Shown here: piece by piece, positions 32,508 through 43,869 of the stretch
Layout of the letters: each line of letters starts with the position of its first letter
How positions within the stretch are numbered: the first letter of the stretch is position 1
Assembly: GCA_029204225.1 (NCBI GenBank)
Contig: CM055096.1
Location: 59,392,397-59,456,396, forward strand
DNA length: 64,000 nt
Direction of reading: 5' to 3'
Source of the DNA: Diphasiastrum complanatum
Lineage: Eukaryota; Streptophyta; Lycopodiopsida; Lycopodiales; Lycopodiaceae
Program-made: the position numbers and the translations under genes
Notes under the pieces: generated by a model
The model's database searches: none
What the model was told of the DNA's origin: nothing
What the model saw: the letters and a program-made list of their open reading frames with translations, nothing else

Positions 32508-34297
32508 TCAAATGGCTTCCATGTGGGTCAGTTGATTGTCCCTAGTTTTGCTGTTGTTCGTGTTGTTGGCGTTGTGCTCTAGTAAGAACTCTAACAGGTT
32601 CGGATGTGATATGACGTGCTGGAAGGATCCTTTTAGGTGGTTTAGGACAATCTTTGAAGCTGTGTTTGCGAACACAGTCGGGACATTCTGCATGGTATTG
32701 GTTTTTAACTTTACAGTCAGCCATGAAATGTCCTGTTTCACCACAGGTAAAGCAGCGGTTGCTCATGGGTCCGGTGGCGATAGCATAACCATCTTGGATG
32801 GCTAGCTGAGTTGGGTTGTCTTGTGGTGTGGAATACTCAGCTTGTTTGCATGAGCATGAGTTGTCGGTTTGATACTGGTGATTGCTAGATTATGGAATTG
32901 ATGTATCAGGATGATATGATTGATTGTAGGAGTTTTCTACCAGGTGTGTGTGTGCAGACTCTCGAGGATGTCTATTTTTTTGTGCTCCTAGATCCTGTTG
33001 TCCTCGTGGTGGTGGTCCTAAGAGTGCCAGCTGTTGTTGAGGTTGATGTCTAGGTGGTCTGGGCAACTCTTGTATATGGATCTGGTTGTTTCGTGGTGGA
33101 TAGGGCGTGTGTTGTTGCTGTGAAACAAATGGTTGTCGAGGAGGTCGATAATGTCCTCCTGACTGGTTGTGAGGCTGATTCCTCGGGCTATAATACCAAT
33201 AAAGGGAGGTATGCCCCATAAAGTCACAGATTTCACATTTGATCAAAGAGGTATCTGGAACCGATTGGTATGAAGGGCAATCATTGCCAGTGTGTATACC
33301 TCGGCAGTGAGGGCACCACGTGTTCTCTCATCTATGATGGATTTGGCTAGTGGTAACTGACCTGGCATCAAACTTTGGATAGACTTAAGAGTGTTTTGAA
33401 ACTCTTTGGTGAGTTTCTCCATTTGTTGTTGGTGTTGCTGATTAAGCAACTACATCTGTGTTTTCCATAACTGTTCTCGTGTGTCATCGTTTGGTCAAGC
33501 TTCTTGGACAGCACGATGCGCTCTCCGTTCTCATGGTTCCTCAACATCTGAGCCCTCGTCTTCTTCTCGAATGGCAGCAGACATGACTTTTTTCAATGAT
33601 GTATATTCATCATTGGAATGAAGTTCACGTCTGATCCATTGGGGAAGTCCAATGAGGAACCAAATGATGAGCATGGACTCGGTAGGTTGCTCTTGTACCT
33701 GACTTTTTAATCGTTTAAATTGTTCGATATAGTCACGTACTTTTTCATCTTTTGTCATTTTGATATTACTTAGTTTGACAAAAGGACTTTCTATCAAGCG
33801 AAAAGGCTTGAACCGTTTGATAAATGTCTCTTTCAAGAGTAACCAGTCACGTTTATCTTCACGATCAAGGTTAAAAAACCACTCTCATGCACGATCAATC
33901 CTGTCATCGAGAAGAGCTGTACCATGGCCTCTGGTGCTGTCTCGCCGTAGACGTCACCGGCGTTCTCAAAGACTTAGAGAAATCTCTGAGGATCAGTGTT
34001 ACCATCGTACTTAGGTAAGTCTAGCTTTGGGGTCCTTTTTTCAGTACATGGAACATTATTTGCGAAAGCTCCGTTTAAGTGAGCTCGTGCATGGGATGAT
34101 TCGGCAGCATGGAATTGTGGTCGTTCGTATGGAGCTTCATAACGCGTAGGTTCCCATCTGTCGAATGGGTTTGTGGATGGCTCTTGGACTTGGAATTTCA
34201 TCCTGCAATACCGGTTCAATTGAGCCTGTTCGATATATGGTGAGACCATCTCTGATGGATAGTCCTCTGTAGTATTCGGATCGTTAGGGCGATCCAT
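32508..34297 (-). pseudogene. Element B gag
   Basis: MDRPNDPNTTEDYPSE at 34297; PKYDGNTDPQRFL; capsid core at 33836-33531 (FIKRFKPFRLIESPFVKLSN, DYIEQFKRLKSQ, IIWFLIGLP). Nucleocapsid with knuckles CPHCRGIHTGNDC (about 33310), CEICDFMGH (33240, incomplete), CFTCGETGHFMADC (32755) and CPDCVRKHSFKDC (32690). Same architecture as family A gag (four knuckles). Frameshifts and stops near 33974, 33900, 33450 and 32880. Confidence 0.8.
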
Positions 34298-34478
34298 GAC
34301 AGCTCATAGAGTGTCATAGAATGGTGGAAATAAACTCGTGCACTCTGGGTACGGTGGATACGGTTGTCAAAATGCGGGTGTTGTGGCCTGTTACCAGTTG
34401 ATTTCGGTTTGGGATGGTCGATGGAGGTCGTTTGAAGGCCGTAAATCATATATTGCGGTCTACTACAGTTTGTGATGG

Positions 34479-34980
34479 TTAAGGACAAATGTGCATCGGT
34501 CGGAACTTGAGTGAGGTTCCGACTCCGATTGAAATTTGAAGTAGGCCGTCGGTTGAGATGTGATGCAGTGCTCCGGTCGAGTTTTTACTGAGCACTCCGG
34601 TTGAGATGTGATGCAGTGCTTCGGTCGAGTTTTTATTGAGCACTCCGGGTGAGATGTGAGCGAAATGCTTTGGTTGAGAATTGATGGTCGTGCTCCAGTC
34701 GAGTTTTTTTACTGAGCACTCCGGGTAAAAATTTTTTTTTATTGAAGGGTCTGGTTGAGATATGACGGTTTCGTTCGGTCGAGAGGTATGAGGTAGTGGT
34801 CCGGCTTCGGTTGAGATTGTGGAGCTCGTCGTGGTGAGGATCGTGAGACTCCGGTTGAGAAACGAACAAGGCTTTGGTCCAGACCGAAGGGATGATCTCG
34901 TCAATGAATGTGTAGGAGCTCTCAGACGATGGTGTCGCAACACAGGAGATTGAGATAGGGCTTGGTTGAGCGTGTGTGTA
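34479..34980 (-). repeat. Element B leader with spacer-type repeats
   Basis: Leader between PBS and gag. 34530-34720 has a tandem unit of about 46 bases (on plus GATGCAGTGCTCCGGTCGAG, then TTTTTACTGAGCACTCCGG), repeated three to four times; further copies of the core CCGGT(C/T)GAGA occur to 34865. The core is the one in the array before ORF3 (23785-24130). Confidence 0.8.
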
Positions 34981-34999
34981 GTTGTGGAACGACGCCAAA
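34981..34999 (-). other. Element B primer-binding site (degenerate tRNA-Asp type)
   Basis: Minus strand TTTGGCGTCGTTCCACAAC next to the LTR end; compare TTTGGCGCCGTTGCC of Athila-type elements. About 11 of the first 13 bases of TGGCGCCGTTGCC match. Confidence 0.65.
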
Positions 35000-36097
35000 T
35001 GTTCACTTATTCATTGAATCTGTGAACATGTTCTTCTTTTTTTGTAGCTTATCTCTCTTGGATTACCTCTGTTGTTATGGTTCTTTGTGATTATTCTCCT
35101 TATTAGAATGTTTACAAATCAGAAGCAATATTCAAGGATGCATTACGTATTTCCCATCCTGTCAGTGGGTTACTCAAATCCGATACTCAACTACATGCAT
35201 ACACTAGCCATGCAACCATCTACAGCTCAAACAGATCAAGATTCAGCACAGAGAGCAATCCTACTACTAACTACTGAATCAAAGAACAATCAAGAACTAG
35301 AATAGCTACTGAAACCAAAACCAGATTCAAGAAACAAGAAACAAGATTCCTAACAACATTTAACAATCTAGGAATCAAGAAACATACATTACTTGATGTC
35401 TAATTATCCAAGAACATCAAGAACTAGAATGTCAAGACTATGCAAGGTTTACACCACATTTCCAGCCTCTATAGTTTACTTGAATGCTGATTTCTACAAG
35501 ATTCCACAAACAAGAATTGAAGCTAATCCACAACTAAGCAAGAACAAGAAATAAGAATCTAGTTAATTCACAAGCAAGAAATCAAGCATGCTCATAGAAA
35601 TACCACTCAAGATCATTGCCATGAACAAGGAGCTTAGTGATCTTCAAAAACTCGTGGAGGATCCTCTTTATTAGTTCAAGAGAACTTGAAAATACAATCA
35701 AAAGCTCCCTCACAAGAGAGGGGGGCCGTTAAATAAGCAAGAAGGCTGCCCATGTGGAGCCCATGTGGCAATTCCACTAAATTAGAAATTACATGTGGAA
35801 TTTGCCCTTCCACTAGAGGTCACCATCAAAAGGTGGCTCACTCTTACTATTTTAAGGGGGTCTACATTTATTACAATTATTCAAGGAAATGTTACTAGCT
35901 CCTACATGGTCATTCCTTCTTTAGGATACATCACGTAGGCTCACATAGTTAATCACTATCTGCCTAGCTAGTATTTCCTCAGCTCTCACGCTCGGCTCTC
36001 AGCTTCTTCTGCTCTCTTCCTTCTGAGACCTCCTCGGTCATGGGTGAGAAATAACTTGTGTCTTCAGCTTGGCTCGATACTAGATAATCGGCTAACA
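35000..36097 (-). repeat. Element B 5' LTR
   Basis: 1098 bp; TGTTAGCCGATT...AAGTGAACA on the minus strand. Few differences from the 3' LTR, so insertion was fairly recent. Confidence 0.9.
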
Positions 36098-36330
36098 TCT
36101 CTCAAAATTTTATTAGATACATTCAGTTTAATGAAATGTAGAGCCATTCTAGCTCTTTTCTTATACTTAAGAATTTCAACCTGTGCTTGAGGCTCCTCCT
36201 CAATACCAAGCACAATATCCATAACATCCTGGAGTATCAAGATAGACTCCATTCTGAACTTCCAAATTGAGTAATTAGAAGTGTTTAGTCTTTCATTGGC
36301 TTCTAGAAGATATCCTCCCTGAGATGCCAT
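36098..36330 (-). pseudogene. Element E gag N-terminus
   Basis: Starts MASQGGYLLEANERLNTSNY, W-KFRMESILILQDVMDIV: copia gag, matching D gag (MTSNGGIMLEAKERLNSTNY). Split from its C-terminal part by element B at NKIL. Confidence 0.9.
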
Positions 36331-36395
36331 TTTAATGAAGAATTCTTAGTTATTGGACTGAGATATGTTTGAGCTTGTTCCAATTAGACTTGCAT
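36331..36395 (-). other. Element E gag leader fragment
   Basis: About 60 bases of leader directly upstream of the gag ATG. Joined at about 36395 to a piece of RNase H instead of a PBS. Confidence 0.6.
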
Positions 36396-36665
36396 ATCAG
36401 CTATACAAGATGATGTGTCGATGTGCTCCAAATTGATTTTCCCTCCAATGAGCTTCTCTCTCACGAAGTGATGTGCAACTTCGATATGCTTGCTCCTTGC
36501 ATGGAATATCGGGTTGTTGGCAAGGGCTTGGGCTGAAATGTTGTCACATATGATCATAGGTAGATCCTCTTCCAAGATTATCTTTAGTTCCACTAGTAAC
36601 GTCTTGATCCAAAGCACTTCCTTTGTTGTTGTAGTGAGTGCCTTGTACTCAGCTTCACATGATGA
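36396..36665 (-). pseudogene. Displaced copia RNase H fragment at element E 5' end
   Basis: Reads SSCEAEYKALTTTTKEVLWI, DNISAQALANNPIFHARSKH, FVREKLIGGKINLEHIDTSS: the last part of RNase H, homologous to 17098-16805 but with the stretch VREKLIGGKIN that the other copy has lost. It lies between LTR and gag, where PBS and leader should be. Confidence 0.85.
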
Positions 36666-37010
36666 TTGATTTTGATTAAGCTTTGTGATTAGCACAGTAA
36701 CCTGATTCTAGATTGTTTAGCAAGATCTAGTTCGAAAGAAATGGCTTAACCACAATCTAGCATGCATGTAAGTGTAATTACAATTAATGCATGTGAATTC
36801 CACGAGTTTCTACAAGCATGACTTTGCCAATTCTATGTCTACAAACTATATACAAGTTGTATTCTTCAATCTAGACTTTACATAACCATGTAGCTCAAGT
36901 TCTATGTATTTCAAACTTGGCATTTTGCATTTGTGAGCTACATACTTTCATGATACAACATTTGTAGTAAGCCAAGAAATCAATATGGATTTGTTTTTCC
37001 AATTTTAACA
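36666..37010 (-). repeat. Element E 5' LTR, truncated
   Basis: 345 bp matching 16348-16692; the last 50 or so bases of the LTR (the part with CACACGTGTG) and the PBS are missing. TSD TTAC follows at 37011-37014. Confidence 0.85.
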
Positions 37011-37283
37011 TTACCACGTAGCATCAGGAGAGAACTGAAACGACGGGAGTAGTACGCTACTCTGCAAGAAGCTATGGAGGATGCCATCAGGAAAAAAGAT
37101 GAGGGATCAGACGACGAATATCCATCCACCCATACTCCTACTCCCTTGATGGCAAATGCTTCCACTCTAACCATAGAACTGTTGTTGGATCAGATGACAA
37201 AATTACACAAACAGTAGATGGAGCAGCTTACGGTGCAGTTTGATCAAAAACTTAAAGCCTTACAAGGAGCTGTAGCAGCAACG
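37011..37283 (+). pseudogene. A2 gag, part 3
   Basis: RELKRRE, YATLQEAMEDAIRKKDEGSD, then MTKLHKQ and FDQKLKALQGAVAA, collinear with A3 gag (45800-45520). In-frame stops replace Gln codons at about 37050 and 37216. Confidence 0.85.
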
Positions 37284-38106
37284 TGTGGGATCGAATATCT
37301 CTCGTAGTATAGTCCTTCCGCCTGTCAACAAAGGTTAGATCACTGGATAGGTGCCTAACTATGCATAGATGCTACTTTTAGATAAATTCCTACTTTCTCT
37401 CTTAATTCTACTCACCACTATACTACTCCTCTTTAACTTTACTCCTCTACACTAACATTCATCATAGTTTTGGTTGAAGGGAAGGGATGGAGAAGAAGAG
37501 ATTGAGAAGAGAAGAGAAAGAGAGAGAAAGAGAGTGAGGGTGGAGGTTAGCTCAAATGCTCCTTATGCTTGCTAATGGAAAAACATTCACTATGGAAAAA
37601 CAATAAAACATGGAAATAGAAAGCAATAGAAAACACAACCAAGAGCAATAGCAAGTAGTGAATAGCAAATGAGGATGCTTCTCTTCCAAAAATGGTAGAG
37701 TTTCCTCCTTCTCATTAAGCATGGAAATAGTGTACAAATGGTGCCTTTTTATAAAATGGGAAAGGCCCTTGCCCCTCAATCTTATTGGCTAATATTCACA
37801 ATGATCCTAGCCATTCATCTTGGACCCAACTTGATCCAAGGGTCCACAAAAAGTACATTAGAAATCACAAGATTCATGTGAGTCCCAATTTGGACCCAAC
37901 TCTAAAAAGTGATCTCTAAGTTTAAAAATGACATTGGGCCTCTAGTTTGATTTTAATTACAAGGCCCAAGTCAAGTTTATTTTATTTACAACTTCAATTG
38001 CGTGCTCATTGGGCCGTGGGCTTATACACGCAGGATGCCATGCCCTCGCAACACATTTTATTGGAGGATTTTATTTATTTACACTTTGTTGGGAATACCC
38101 CCAACA
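37284..38106 (-). repeat. A3 3' LTR
   Basis: 823 bp. Minus strand TGTTGGGGGTATTCCC...CGATCCCACA. GA-rich microsatellite at about 37490-37540. TATA box at 37742-37758 (minus). Confidence 0.9.
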
Positions 38107-38152
38107 GGACCCACGGCCTGAAGTAGTGCCGGTCCCTCGGCACTCTGCCGGT

Positions 38153-41100
38153 TTAGTAGAGCGTTATCTTGGACCACCTCTGGTGGATGAGATATCCCGT
38201 AACATCTTCCATGAAGTTGAGACGGTCCAGTTTCTTCAAGTCCTTTGGCATGTGGAAGGACTTGTGAACTCCTGTCAACCATTCCTGATCCACCCATGCT
38301 TGGAATCGTTTCATCCAGGGTTCACCAAGGAATGCAGCTCGGTGAAATATGCGAGCGACTGGCAGCTGGTCTTCGACTTTGTCGGAAGCGAGCGCCTTAT
38401 TTGGATCAAAGAATATAGAGGGAAGGAAATCATCCCATTTTCTTTCAATGCCCATTAAATATTCCAAGTCGCGGACGTAGGTGGCTGTCGCGCGGACTGT
38501 GGGATCGGGGCAATTGATGTAGTGGCTGGCGAATGCGGAGAGAGCCCTTCTGGCGTCTACATCCGTTGTCCACCCATATTCGGATTTGATTATTGGCCAG
38601 TTGAAATTGTTGAGTGTGATCTGATCCAGAGGAGTGCCGCATTCCGCCCATTTGGATATTCTTGGACATGGCAAGAAATGCGCGTTCACCCGTAACTATT
38701 GCGGACTCGTCACGTAAGCCCTAATGGCCACAGGGTCTCTCTCAAATAATTGTTGTCGCCACTTCGGTTCTGTTTGGAGAGTGGGTAAGGCTTGCAGTTC
38801 TTTTCCCTTGATGGTCTGAGCTGAGAATAATAACTGCCAGCCGTCTCTTGATGACTCGTGGGGATATTTGGATAAAAATTCATTGATGTTCTCCTCCACG
38901 GATTTCGGTCTTCGGAAGGCCCGGCTGGCAGATATCATTCGTGACCCTCTCGATGATGTTGCTGGACCCTGGCTGGTGGTTGCGCCTTGGCTCTGGTCGT
39001 GCGTCTCAGCGGCCGCATCTATCTGTCCTTGGTCCTGGCCTTCGGACCCTTGATCTGGTTGAAATCCCCCTGTTGCCTGCTGGCTCTGGTCTTGGCTGGT
39101 ACTAGCCTGTGCAGTGTCAAAATTAGGTGGCGATGGAATTACCATGGGGGAGGGCTGGGCCTTCGTTTCCATGTATTTTTGGCATGCCTTGAGGGCTTGC
39201 TTAGCCTGTGCGAGCTCTTGCGTTGCGCTTGTCTGATACTTATTGAACTCCGCCTGGTAGCTGTTCAGGGTTTGGCTATAAATCTACACCTGATGTTGTA
39301 GAAGATTCATCTCTGATTGCGAAAGCGGCATGGTGTCCAGTGGAGATTGAGCTAACTAGACGAGCTTCTCATCTTGTAAGGCTTTCACCTCCGTCCCCAG
39401 GCACGTGTTCTCTGCTTCCAAAAGTGTAAGTTGCGTCTGGATGGGGGCAAGCCGTTGGGATGCTTCAGTTTGAAGCTCCCACACCTTTGTGGAGGCCTCC
39501 GTCAGCGCTTTGGAGAGGCTTTGAATATATTTGTTTAGGCCCTCCTCCTTCTGCTGCAACTTGGCAATCTCCTGGAGCCCTGCTTGTTCATGTTGATGAG
39601 CTAGAATCAGCTCTTGCTACAGCTTGGTGAGGTTTGCTTGCAGCTGTGTATTATTTGTTGCCAACTATAGTACCCTGCTTTCCAGAATAGCTTTGGCTGC
39701 TACCGCATCCAGGATGTATTTTCCTAGGGTTTGGTACGCCGTCGTGAGATCCATGGGAGCAGCTGGTACACTGGCACTGACAAGGGCTTGTGTTGTATCG
39801 GCCGACGACTTGTGAAAATCCGTCATCATTGTCCTCGATCAGGTTTTCATTTATCTTGATGCCATCTGGGACGGTAGGGTCAGTCCGATCTGGTGATGCT
39901 ACAAAAACTGTTTGTACAGATGCATCATCAGGCAGCGGTTGGCTGCCCTCGTCTACCTTTGGCGAAGCGGGTGGGGTGTGAGAAACAACTGTGGAAACAA
40001 GGGCGAGGACGGTTTGTCCGAACGAGAGGATGGGAGGAACAGTGGGGAACTGAAGGGTGGTGTGGAGTATGGAAGAAGGTGAAGATGGAGTGGAAAGTGT
40101 CTGGCGTGGGGGTGAAAAATTGATAACTTGCATCCATGCCAGAGTGTCGGGGGACAGTTGCAAATCAGAAGGGTTGAATGTGAGAGGAGCAACGGTGGTG
40201 ACAGGAGTAATGGAGGATGCGATGGTGATGGATGGAGCACCGGACACTGGAAGAGAAGTAGGAGTGGTATCAATAGAAGAAACGAGGATGGAGACAGAAA
40301 CAGATGTGGATGGAATAGGAAGAGAGGTAGCGACAACAGAAATTGGAGTGGGGGGTTGCACGGAAGACGAAGTGGCGGTGGATGATGGAGTAGTTAGTGC
40401 GGCAGTGGAGACACGTCGTCGGGTAACAAGTAGAGATGTGGATGTAGAGGCAGCGCCACGCATTCATTTGTTGGCCGTTGTGTTAATGACTGCAAGTTGG
40501 GATGAGGTAGATGTTTGAGATGGTGGGTAAAGGTTAGTATGTGACACAAGGGTAGATAGGAGGGATGAGCATTGGAAACCGAGCACTTTTACCTCGAGAA
40601 GTGCGCAGGCAAAGTTACACAATAGGGGGCCTGCTGCTATTCGCTCACGGTTGTTGGGTTTGATGGAGTTTGTTAGTTCTCGAATAAGGAAGCTATGCCA
40701 GTCATATGGCACAGTGGAGGGGTTAGGATATTCCAGAAAGGATTCCACTATCTGACTTAGCAGCGTATACTGAATTCTGTCCTTGCGAAATGTTGAAATA
40801 ACCAGAAAGTTATTCAATAGATGTGCAGCTGTCTGGATGACGGGTTCCGTGATAGCTTCTATCAGGTAACCATTGTCAGTCTGGATGGGGATTTCTGGTG
40901 TGGTTTGGGTGACGAATGGTTTGATCAGAGCTTTGGCGTGGCGATGGGAGATGGGTTGACGATCACTAGACATAATGCCAATGGTGATCATCGAGTCGGT
41001 GTTAATCCTGACCTTGTACGTGGTACCTTGGTACAGGAAGTGGAAACAAGCCTTGTCCTCGTCCCAGGTGGTGTAAGCGTGAAGGGCGAGGCCCATGTTA

Positions 41101-41276
41101 ATCGTAGAATGGAAGAGCACCAAGTAAAAACCTATTGCTTCAAGGAGGGGCCCGGCTGTCTGTAGCCATGGTTGGATCAAAGTGTCAGAGGGTAGAGGCT
41201 AAATTTGAGTGGCCTTGGGGATGTCACGCTGGATCACCTGTTTGGCGCCAGAGTCTTCAGAGGATGAGGAGGCCAT
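38153..41276 (-). pseudogene. A3 ORF3 (fullest copy of the accessory protein)
   Basis: ATG at 41276-41274 (MASSSSEDSGAKQVIQ), same start as A2. Layout over about 1040 codons: N-terminal globular region, codons 1-270 (IQPWLQTAGPLLEAIGF, FHFLYQGTTYKVRIN, SSDRQPISHRHAKALIKPF, VPYDWHSFLIRELTNSIKP, AGPLLCNFACALLEVKVLGF); Pro/Ser/Thr-rich linker, about 270-460; coiled coil, about 500-680 (QKEEGLNKYIQSLSKALTEA); Gln-rich stretch QDQSQQATGGFQPDQG; C-terminal domain, about 720-1030 (NEFLSKYPHES, TEPKWRQQLFERDP, FNWPIIKSEYGW, TYVRDLEYLMGIE, VARIFHRAAF). Defects: UAG at the codon that is Trp in A2 (about 41203), a frameshift near 39810 and stops near 39660, 39290 and 38695. The N-terminal pattern DWHSFLI...NRERI-AGPLLC recalls a domain annotated as 'putative plant transposon protein', but I am not sure. 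Confidence 0.75.
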
Positions 41277-42001
41277 GTTAGCAATGATGATTAGTGGTCG
41301 AAAAAAGTCGAAAAAGTAGAAAAAGAAACAGTAAAAAAATGAGAATAATGAGTGTTGGATGACAATGATTGTAGTTTAGAGCGCAGATCGGTGTTTGATA
41401 TGAGCAGATGATAGCTGGTAGGAAGTTTGGTTGAAAACAGAAAACTTGGTATTTTAAGTGGAAATTTTGACAGAGCTTCGCTAGCAAAGGTGACAAATGA
41501 CTCGAATTCAGCCCTTATATAGCGGAATTTAGAGTGCGTATTAGGTGAAATTCACTTTCCCTTGCTTAGTTCCACCCAAATTTTGGCAGGCACCTTCTAC
41601 ACAAAATTTCAAGACCTTAGAAATGTCTGCAAGAGTTCAGAAGGTGATTTGACTGCTATGCAAAGGTTTTGCGAGGGTTCAGGCTGTCTGCGAGGGTTCA
41701 ACTCTCGCAAGAAGTGATCTCTCGCACAACTTCTTCTTGTGATTGGATTTTCAAGATCAAACCATGTAGGAAGGCTAATTTCACTGCTTTGATGCCATTT
41801 AGTCACCTTGTGAGAGTTGGTAAGTTGATCTTTGATGCTCTGCGAGGGTTCTGAAAATTTTGCTTTTGGGAACTCTCGCATACACTAAAAAATAATGATT
41901 CCTCCATGAAGAACTCTCGCAGAGATTTTCATGGATGCATCTAGGTCAGATCTGGTGACTGTCCAATTTTCAAGAGCTATCTCCCAGGGGATCTCAAAAA
42001 A
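41277..42001 (-). repeat. A3 RT-ORF3 spacer with GCGAGRGTT motifs
   Basis: 41620-41940 holds about nine copies of the leader motif in both orientations (near 41630, 41668, 41688, 41698, 41720, 41840, 41872, 41916). The part 41277-41600 is A/T-rich 5' flank of ORF3 and is matched in A2 (58080-58377). Confidence 0.8.
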
Positions 42002-42340
42002 TCATGAAAAAAGTGCTCCTTTAGAGTGTTTTTTGACGAGATCTCGAGATTTTCTGATTTTTAACTTTTGTAACCTGGTAATCAGCTTCATCCAGGCTTG
42101 ATCTGACTGTTGGTAGTGCTTTAGAAGTTCTGATGGATTCTTGGTAGTAGATCTCTCAGTCAGTCTGATGATTTGCTTTCTTTTGGACCCTATCAAGATT
42201 TGGATCCTTCTTAGATTCTGATGGATTTTGTGTTCACTTGGCTGGGTTAAGACTGCTCCAACTACATACTTCGATGCGTCTGTATGCACGTGGAACTCAA
42301 TGGACCAATTGGGTGGTCGTAGGATTGGTGCTAAGACCAA
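42002..42340 (-). pseudogene. A3 RNase H start fused to spacer
   Basis: Reads APILRPPNW and EFHVHTDASKYVVGAVLTQP, the RNase H first Asp motif, then leaves homology at about 42245 and runs into spacer sequence. The rest of RNase H and all of integrase are deleted. Confidence 0.8.
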
Positions 42341-43187
42341 TGCATCCTTAATCTTCTGGAAAGCCTTTAGAGCTATTCCAATGTGGATCCGTTGTGAGCT
42401 TGTAAATTGGTCTGGCTAACTCCGCAAAATCAAGAATGAAGATCCTATAATAGTAAGCATGACCCTTGAAAATGTAGACCTCTCAGATCGTCCCCGGTGG
42501 TGGTAGATCAACAATTATCTTGATCGTTGATAGATCTGTGGCAATCCCATGTCTTGACACTATATGGCCGAGTATCAAGCCATGCGTCACCCAAAATTGA
42601 CATTTTTCTGGATTCAGGGAGATCTGGTATTCGCGGCATTTTTGTAGCACCTTCTCCAAATTGGATAAGTGTTCTGAATCTGGTCCATGCACGCACAAAT
42701 CGTCCAAGAAAATTTCCAGAAATTTTTGCAAATAATCTTTGAATGCCGCCTGCATGACTCACTGGAAAGTGCTTGGGGCATTGCAAAGTCCGAATGGCAT
42801 CACTTTATAGGCATAAGTTCTCCATTCCGTGGCGAATGCTGTCTTGTGCTGGTCCTGGGGGGCTATTTTCACTTGGTTGTAGCTGCTGAAACCGTCTAGA
42901 AAACTGTAGGCTTCGTCACCAGCTACTCTATCGAGGACACTTTCCGTAAATGGTAAAGAAAAATGGTCCTTCTTGGTGACTGCATTAAGTGCCTTCAGAT
43001 TCACATAGATACGCATTTTGCCATTCTTCTTGGGTACTATAACTATCGGCGATACCCATTCCGTGTGTTCGATTTTGTAAATGAAATCTGCATCCATAAT
43101 TTTCTGCAACTCTTGTTTGATCAGTTCTGTATAATTCGGGTTGCAGTGGTAGTAACGACTTATCTTGAAGACTGCTCCGTCCACCAA
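42341..43187 (-). pseudogene. A3 reverse transcriptase
   Basis: EHTEWVSPIVIVPKKNGKMR, ALNAVTKKDHFSLPFTES, YSFLDGFSSYNQVKIAPQD, MPFGLCNAPSTFQ (then UGA), catalytic FLDDLCVHG at about 42700, NPEKCQFWVTHG, LGHIVS. Stop at 42756-42758 (a Trp/Arg-type codon mutated) and another at about 42480. RT motifs are of the Athila-like side (GLCNAPSTFQ) rather than chromovirus. Confidence 0.85.
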
Positions 43188-43869
43188 AGGTATGGTGTGC
43201 TAGACTACTGTTGCGGAATGCCCTTTAGATTACTATAGCTCCAGGCAAAACAGTCTTTATATTCCACCAACAAGAACCGTAGTCTCTTGAACTGCGTGGG
43301 TGTTAACTGCTCTCCCACATGCACTATCCTTTTTTCTTCTCCTGGTTTCGCAAGATACATTGGCTGTGTTCGTGCAGGTCCCTCGAAGACTTGTTCCGCT
43401 GGTGCCTGACTTTGATCAAGTTCTCATTGGCCTTGCGACATCATGATTACCACATCATCCAATGTATAATTCTTGAAAGTATCAGGCATCTCATGAACTG
43501 GAGCTCGTCAAGATTCCTCTTTCAGCATATTGTTCTTGGCCCGATTGGTCATTTTTTTATTTTCTGTCACCTGTGTAGAAGATGACGCTGTATCTGAGTC
43601 CAACTTGATTGACTTCAAGGAATCCAACACCTTCTTATTGCCCTTTTTGTCATTTTGATGGGTTCATCCTTGTTGTCTTTCTTTGGGACTGCTGTGACAT
43701 TCGCCTCATGGTTGCGAATATCAACGTCTACTGTAGCTATTGCCTCTTCGGGTAGGTCACTCCATCGGATCACCTGGTTGTAGCACTGCTTCAATTCATT
43801 CTTCTTATTCGCAGGTGCCTTGGGTGGTTCGAACCTTGAGACCTTTGCCATAGCAGACCTTTGTGGTGG
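43188..43869 (-). pseudogene. A3 protease-RT linker
   Basis: MAKVSRFEPPKAPANKKNEL at 43851, QVIRWSDLPEEAIATVDVDI, frameshift near 43650, then FKNYTLDDVV near 43470 and the pre-RT part with TPTQFKRLR near 43290. Same as A2 56050-56475. Confidence 0.75.

Larger units (their letters stand above)
20447..36097 (-). mobile_element. Element B: second Ty3 family with downstream ORF3
   Basis: LTRs 20447-21545 and 35000-36097 with perfect TSD TCTCT. Minus-strand order: 5' LTR, degenerate tRNA-Asp-type PBS, repeat leader, gag, protease, RT-RNase H, integrase, repeat spacer, ORF3, PPT, 3' LTR. Interrupted by C2 (24650-27852) in the integrase end and by a MITE-like element (30111-30486) in RT. Own length is about 12 kb. 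The domain order (integrase after RNase H) and RT motif MPFGLCNAPSTFQ place it with Ty3; no chromodomain is seen. Frameshifts in gag and stops in integrase make it inactive. Confidence 0.9.
16298..37010 (-). mobile_element. Element E: degenerate Ty1/copia retrotransposon, split by B
   Basis: Its own parts are 16298-20446 and 36098-37010, about 5.1 kb. TSD TTAC lies at 16294-16297 and 37011-37014; with the final A of the LTR shared it could be 5 bp ATTAC. Minus-strand order from the right end: truncated 5' LTR, a misplaced RNase H fragment, short leader, gag N-terminus, then (beyond B) the rest of gag, protease, integrase, RT, RNase H, PPT and 3' LTR. The copia order PR-IN-RT-RH is clear. Multiple stops and frameshifts make it inactive. 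Confidence 0.85.

Noticed and set aside
38009-38458. Plus-strand ORF of 149 codons across the A3 LTR edge and ORF3 end
   Set aside because: Antisense to ORF3, spans an element boundary and has no homologue on that strand in A2.
38153-41276. ORF3 as a retroviral-type envelope
   Set aside because: Position fits, but I see no signal peptide, cleavage site, fusion peptide or membrane anchor; coiled coil and proline-rich linker dominate.
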